A stretch of DNA of 64,000 nt from Phascolomyces articulosus. Taxonomy: Eukaryota > Mucoromycota > Mucoromycetes > Mucorales > Lichtheimiaceae. The DNA lies in the NCBI GenBank assembly GCA_025677815.1, contig JAIXMP010000014.1:558001-622000 (forward strand). The letters run 5' to 3'. The notes beneath the pieces are model-generated. The model had not been told where the DNA came from and made no database searches. It saw only the letters and a list, made by a program, of their open reading frames with translations. The translations under genes were made by a program, and so were the position numbers. Shown here piece after piece: positions 61,301 through 64,000 of this stretch (within the stretch, counting starts at the first letter, position 1; the number at the start of each line of letters is the position of its first letter).

Positions 61301-63902
61301 ATTGCTGCATCCCGTGGTCTCAAGAAAATTATGGATAGTTTTGCTCCCTTGCCTGCCGAAACAGTCGCATCCATGGCTCCCGATGTATTGGAACGTAATC
61401 GTATTGAATTGGCGGAAAATAGTAGTCCTGGTGTTCATTTTATTGATGTGGTGCTCAAGTTGTTTAATTCAGGCGTGGATGTGGCTGGATTAAACCATAT
61501 GATGCTCAAGATTTGGTTGGAGACGATACTAATTGTCATGTATAAGGTAACAGCAAAGGGTAAAAGAAGAGAAGGGATCTATGAGGTGTTCTTATTTATT
61601 ATAAATTGGAGGAATTAAAATGTATATTTTTTTTCTATAGCACAATATTCTTGAACGTGAATTTGAACACAGTATCGTGAATTGTATGAAACAAATTATT
61701 GAGTTACTTACCAAGGAAATCAGTGAAGAGAACAAGTTACTTATTTTGGAAATTTTGAAATGCTTATTACGCCGTTCGGATCATTTAACTGCCATGGTGC
61801 TTTCAAAACAAATCATGGCCTTGGGTAAACTTATGACGAAACTTGGTAACAAGACCAACGAACCTGTTTTCCTAAAGGCAAAGGAATTTTTAAAAAGTGC
61901 TTTCCTTCGATTTGCTGTTGCTGGCCTTTTTGTTCTCATGTTCAAGGTGAAGAAATATACATTATAAGGAAAATGTGAAATATAGGTTTTTAACTGATCT
62001 TTTTTTTTGAATCTGGGGGATGAATATTAGAATCAAACTGTATCCGATTCCAATAATCGAGATGTCGATTTATTCTTTGTTTTACGAACCGTCATTGATC
62101 CAGAAGATGTTGTACCGGATGAAGATATGCAAGAAGTAGTATATTTACGTGATCAACCTGTCCGTGATGTTTTGGATAAGTTGATGAAACAACAAATGGA
62201 ACGTAAATCATTTTCAACTGTGTTGCATAACATGTGTCGTTATGTGGAAACCGTACATTCTCATCCATATTCGGAATCGATCTTGAATGGTAAAGAGAAC
62301 TATTTTTTTTATGTGTATTTTGTATGGATAAATATCAGATTACTGAAAAATGGAATCTATTGTTAAATTATTTAATATAGATTATGCTATATTTTTGAAC
62401 ACTCTTATCAAACATACAGCAGGCTGGCGGCGTCCTGAATGGGATATTAATCCTTTGTTTACCATGTCTGCTATACTTCTAAAAGAGCATCCTTACCACT
62501 ACGCTGTAAGTTTTATTTCATATCTTGAGCTCCAAAAAAAAAAAAGGAAATTACAAATAATAATAATAAATTATATAATAGATTCTATTACCACAAATCC
62601 AAAGTTTATTCCGACATGGCCTTCAAAATTGTACCATCCAAGTAGAAAGTGTCATCAAATTACTTGCATCCTACACAGTGCTTATCAGCGTCCCTGGGTC
62701 TTCACCCGACAATATATTTGCCCAAATCATCATGGAGGAAGTCAAAAACGGATTAAGCTCTCGAACCAAACTTCACAAGGATACTATGCTTGTTTTACTT
62801 GAACTTATCCTATGGGATAGTAAACCCGAACATGAAGGATGGTTTGCCGAAATTGAACAATCGCTTCCTGGTGAACACCCCACCTCAACTGTTGTCCCTG
62901 GAGGATTCCGTCGAGCGCGGTATTTTGACACCAGTCTCCCTAACTTATTAGAACCTCTTGGTCATTTCCTCAAACTACCACCGGCATCTCAACAATTTAC
63001 CAAAAAAGATTTCAAAACATACAATACAGTCGCTGAACTCTTGGTGACTTTATGCGTGGATGACAACAGCAACTTGTATCGTGTCTTTGGCATGCAAAAA
63101 TTGGATGAAACACGACATTGTTTACGCTTCCTGAGTTGGTTCTTGTTAGCCATCCTACGTGAACCCAATACATCTTTGCTCCTAGTCGAATTCGAAGATA
63201 CCATTATAGAACTTTTAGTACAAACGTTCAATTCGATTCCAATAGATTTTGATACCCCTGATATCAACTTTTCATACAGCCCCGCAGGCGAATCATTGGT
63301 CTTGGGCTTTTTGATTGTCAAGGCTTGGGTGTTGTTGATGCTGCGATGGGAAGATAACCGACCGACATATTGGATGTCTTTATGGCCAGCTTTGAGACGA
63401 TTATTGAGTCGAATTGACCCTAATATATTAACAGTAGCAGGCAATGTTGGATTATCTGTTTGGAATCTATTCTTATCACTCTTGCAATTCTTGTTTACAA
63501 GTCGTAGTGCTGTAGTCATGGTGAATTCTTATGAATGGAATTCAGTACTGGATATGTTACTTGGACAGGTAAAAAAAAATATTCCTGTTATGAGAGCAGA
63601 CTGATGGATTTACAGAAAGAAAGAAAGGAAGGAAAAGCTGATGACCCTATTTTTTAATTAATAATATGCAGATTACCGAGCGTAACAATGAACATGTAGG
63701 ACAAGAGAGAGCGACCCTGAACGATTTTGAAAGCCAGGTAAAGCATATCCAGCGTATGTTTGTTACTCCACCTGTTCAAGTACCAGCAGCCATGTTGAAT
63801 GATCAATTATTCCTTGAGTTACGAGATGTTATGCGATTACAAGCAGAAACAATCATGTTCCAAAGTAACAAAGCCTTATCAAATACCTCCAATGGATTGT
63901 AA
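55374..63902 (+). CDS. UNC80-like protein with two C1-type zinc fingers
   Basis: Twelve exons give 2525 residues: 55374-55744, 55816-56240, 56325-59119, 59194-59840, 59938-60057, 60141-60359, 60454-61546, 61641-61946, 62031-62289, 62381-62505, 62582-63568 and 63672-63902. All junctions are in phase. The protein is a long helical-repeat scaffold resembling UNC80, a partner of the NALCN sodium-leak channel in animals; fungal relatives exist with unknown partners. Two Cys/His clusters fit C1 zinc fingers: CKECYKMIKGYGLRCYQC with IHYGC (about 595-625), and HQFMLVNLFTLMLCASCC with CSICNRFVHPDC (about 680-730). The C-terminal third (ILLPQIQSLFRHGLQNCTIQ, AWVLLMLRWEDNRPTYWMSL) looks like the conserved UNC80 tail. 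A Ser/Pro-rich N-terminus precedes the repeats. The family call is by resemblance and could be UNC79 or another HEAT-type scaffold. Confidence 0.75.
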
Positions 63903-64000
63903 CCATAGTATATGTAAATAATTATATACATATATATGACAAATAAATAAAATTCTAAAATTCTCCTTATTTGGCAGAAACTCAAAAAAGAAGTTTTATT
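63903..64000. terminator. 3' end region of the UNC80-like gene
   Basis: AT-rich sequence with AATAAATAAAAT at 63942-63953, a likely poly(A) signal about 40 bp after the stop codon. Confidence 0.45.

Noticed and set aside
1..64000. CRISPR arrays, operons, prokaryotic promoters
   Set aside because: No regularly spaced direct repeats were seen, and the genes are intron-containing eukaryotic genes.

Overview
The window reads as chromosomal DNA of an early-diverging filamentous fungus, most likely Mucoromycota. It is AT-rich, and the genes are split by many short introns (about 40-150 nt) with GTAAG/GTATG donors and CTAAC-like branch points. 5' leaders are pyrimidine-rich, coding regions carry long Ser/Gln/His runs, and the recognisable proteins are eukaryotic (SEC31, VPS29, a CAMKL kinase, GH28, UNC80-like). 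The taxon is an inference; no rRNA or tRNA gene was seen.

Left third (1-15 kb): an F-box gene running off the left edge (-), a small P-loop sulfotransferase-family gene (-), an MFS sugar/polyol transporter with an 8-nt microexon (+), then about 6 kb with no convincing gene, then the retromer subunit VPS29 (+). A CAMKL/Kin4-like kinase (-, 15.2-18.9 kb) and a Ser/Thr-rich putative membrane protein (+, 21.1-22.9 kb) diverge from a 2.2-kb spacer that holds RFX/X-box-like motifs.

Middle (23-46 kb): gene-poor and repeat-prone. It holds a GC-richer relic (26.3-26.6 kb), a probable decayed gene (27.3-28.3 kb), a palindromic relic (30.0 kb), a Plavaka-type DNA transposase with many introns and apparent frame breaks (30.4-33.5 kb, -), unrecognised coding debris (33.5-35.1 kb, -) and three MITE-like inverted-repeat elements within 1.4 kb. 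Next come two HET-domain-like genes of about 585 residues, arranged tail to tail as an inverted duplication (36.5-38.3 kb + and 44.0-45.8 kb -). Between them lie a GH28 polygalacturonase (-) and a small Cys/His-containing protein (-). This HET pair beside a transposon cluster is the most unusual locus here.

Right third (46.5-64 kb): dense housekeeping DNA on the + strand. It has an acidic Ser-rich protein with KEN and RxxL motifs behind a promoter rich in MCB/CGCG boxes, the COPII outer-coat protein SEC31 (1460 aa, 9 exons), and a 12-exon, 2525-aa UNC80-like protein with two C1-type zinc fingers.

VPS29 (endosome-to-Golgi retrieval) and SEC31 (ER export) both serve membrane traffic but are not adjacent. 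The other genes have no obvious shared pathway, as expected for a fungal chromosome without operons. All multi-exon models were assembled by hand by matching reading phase across GT-AG junctions; every exon sum given is a whole number of codons.
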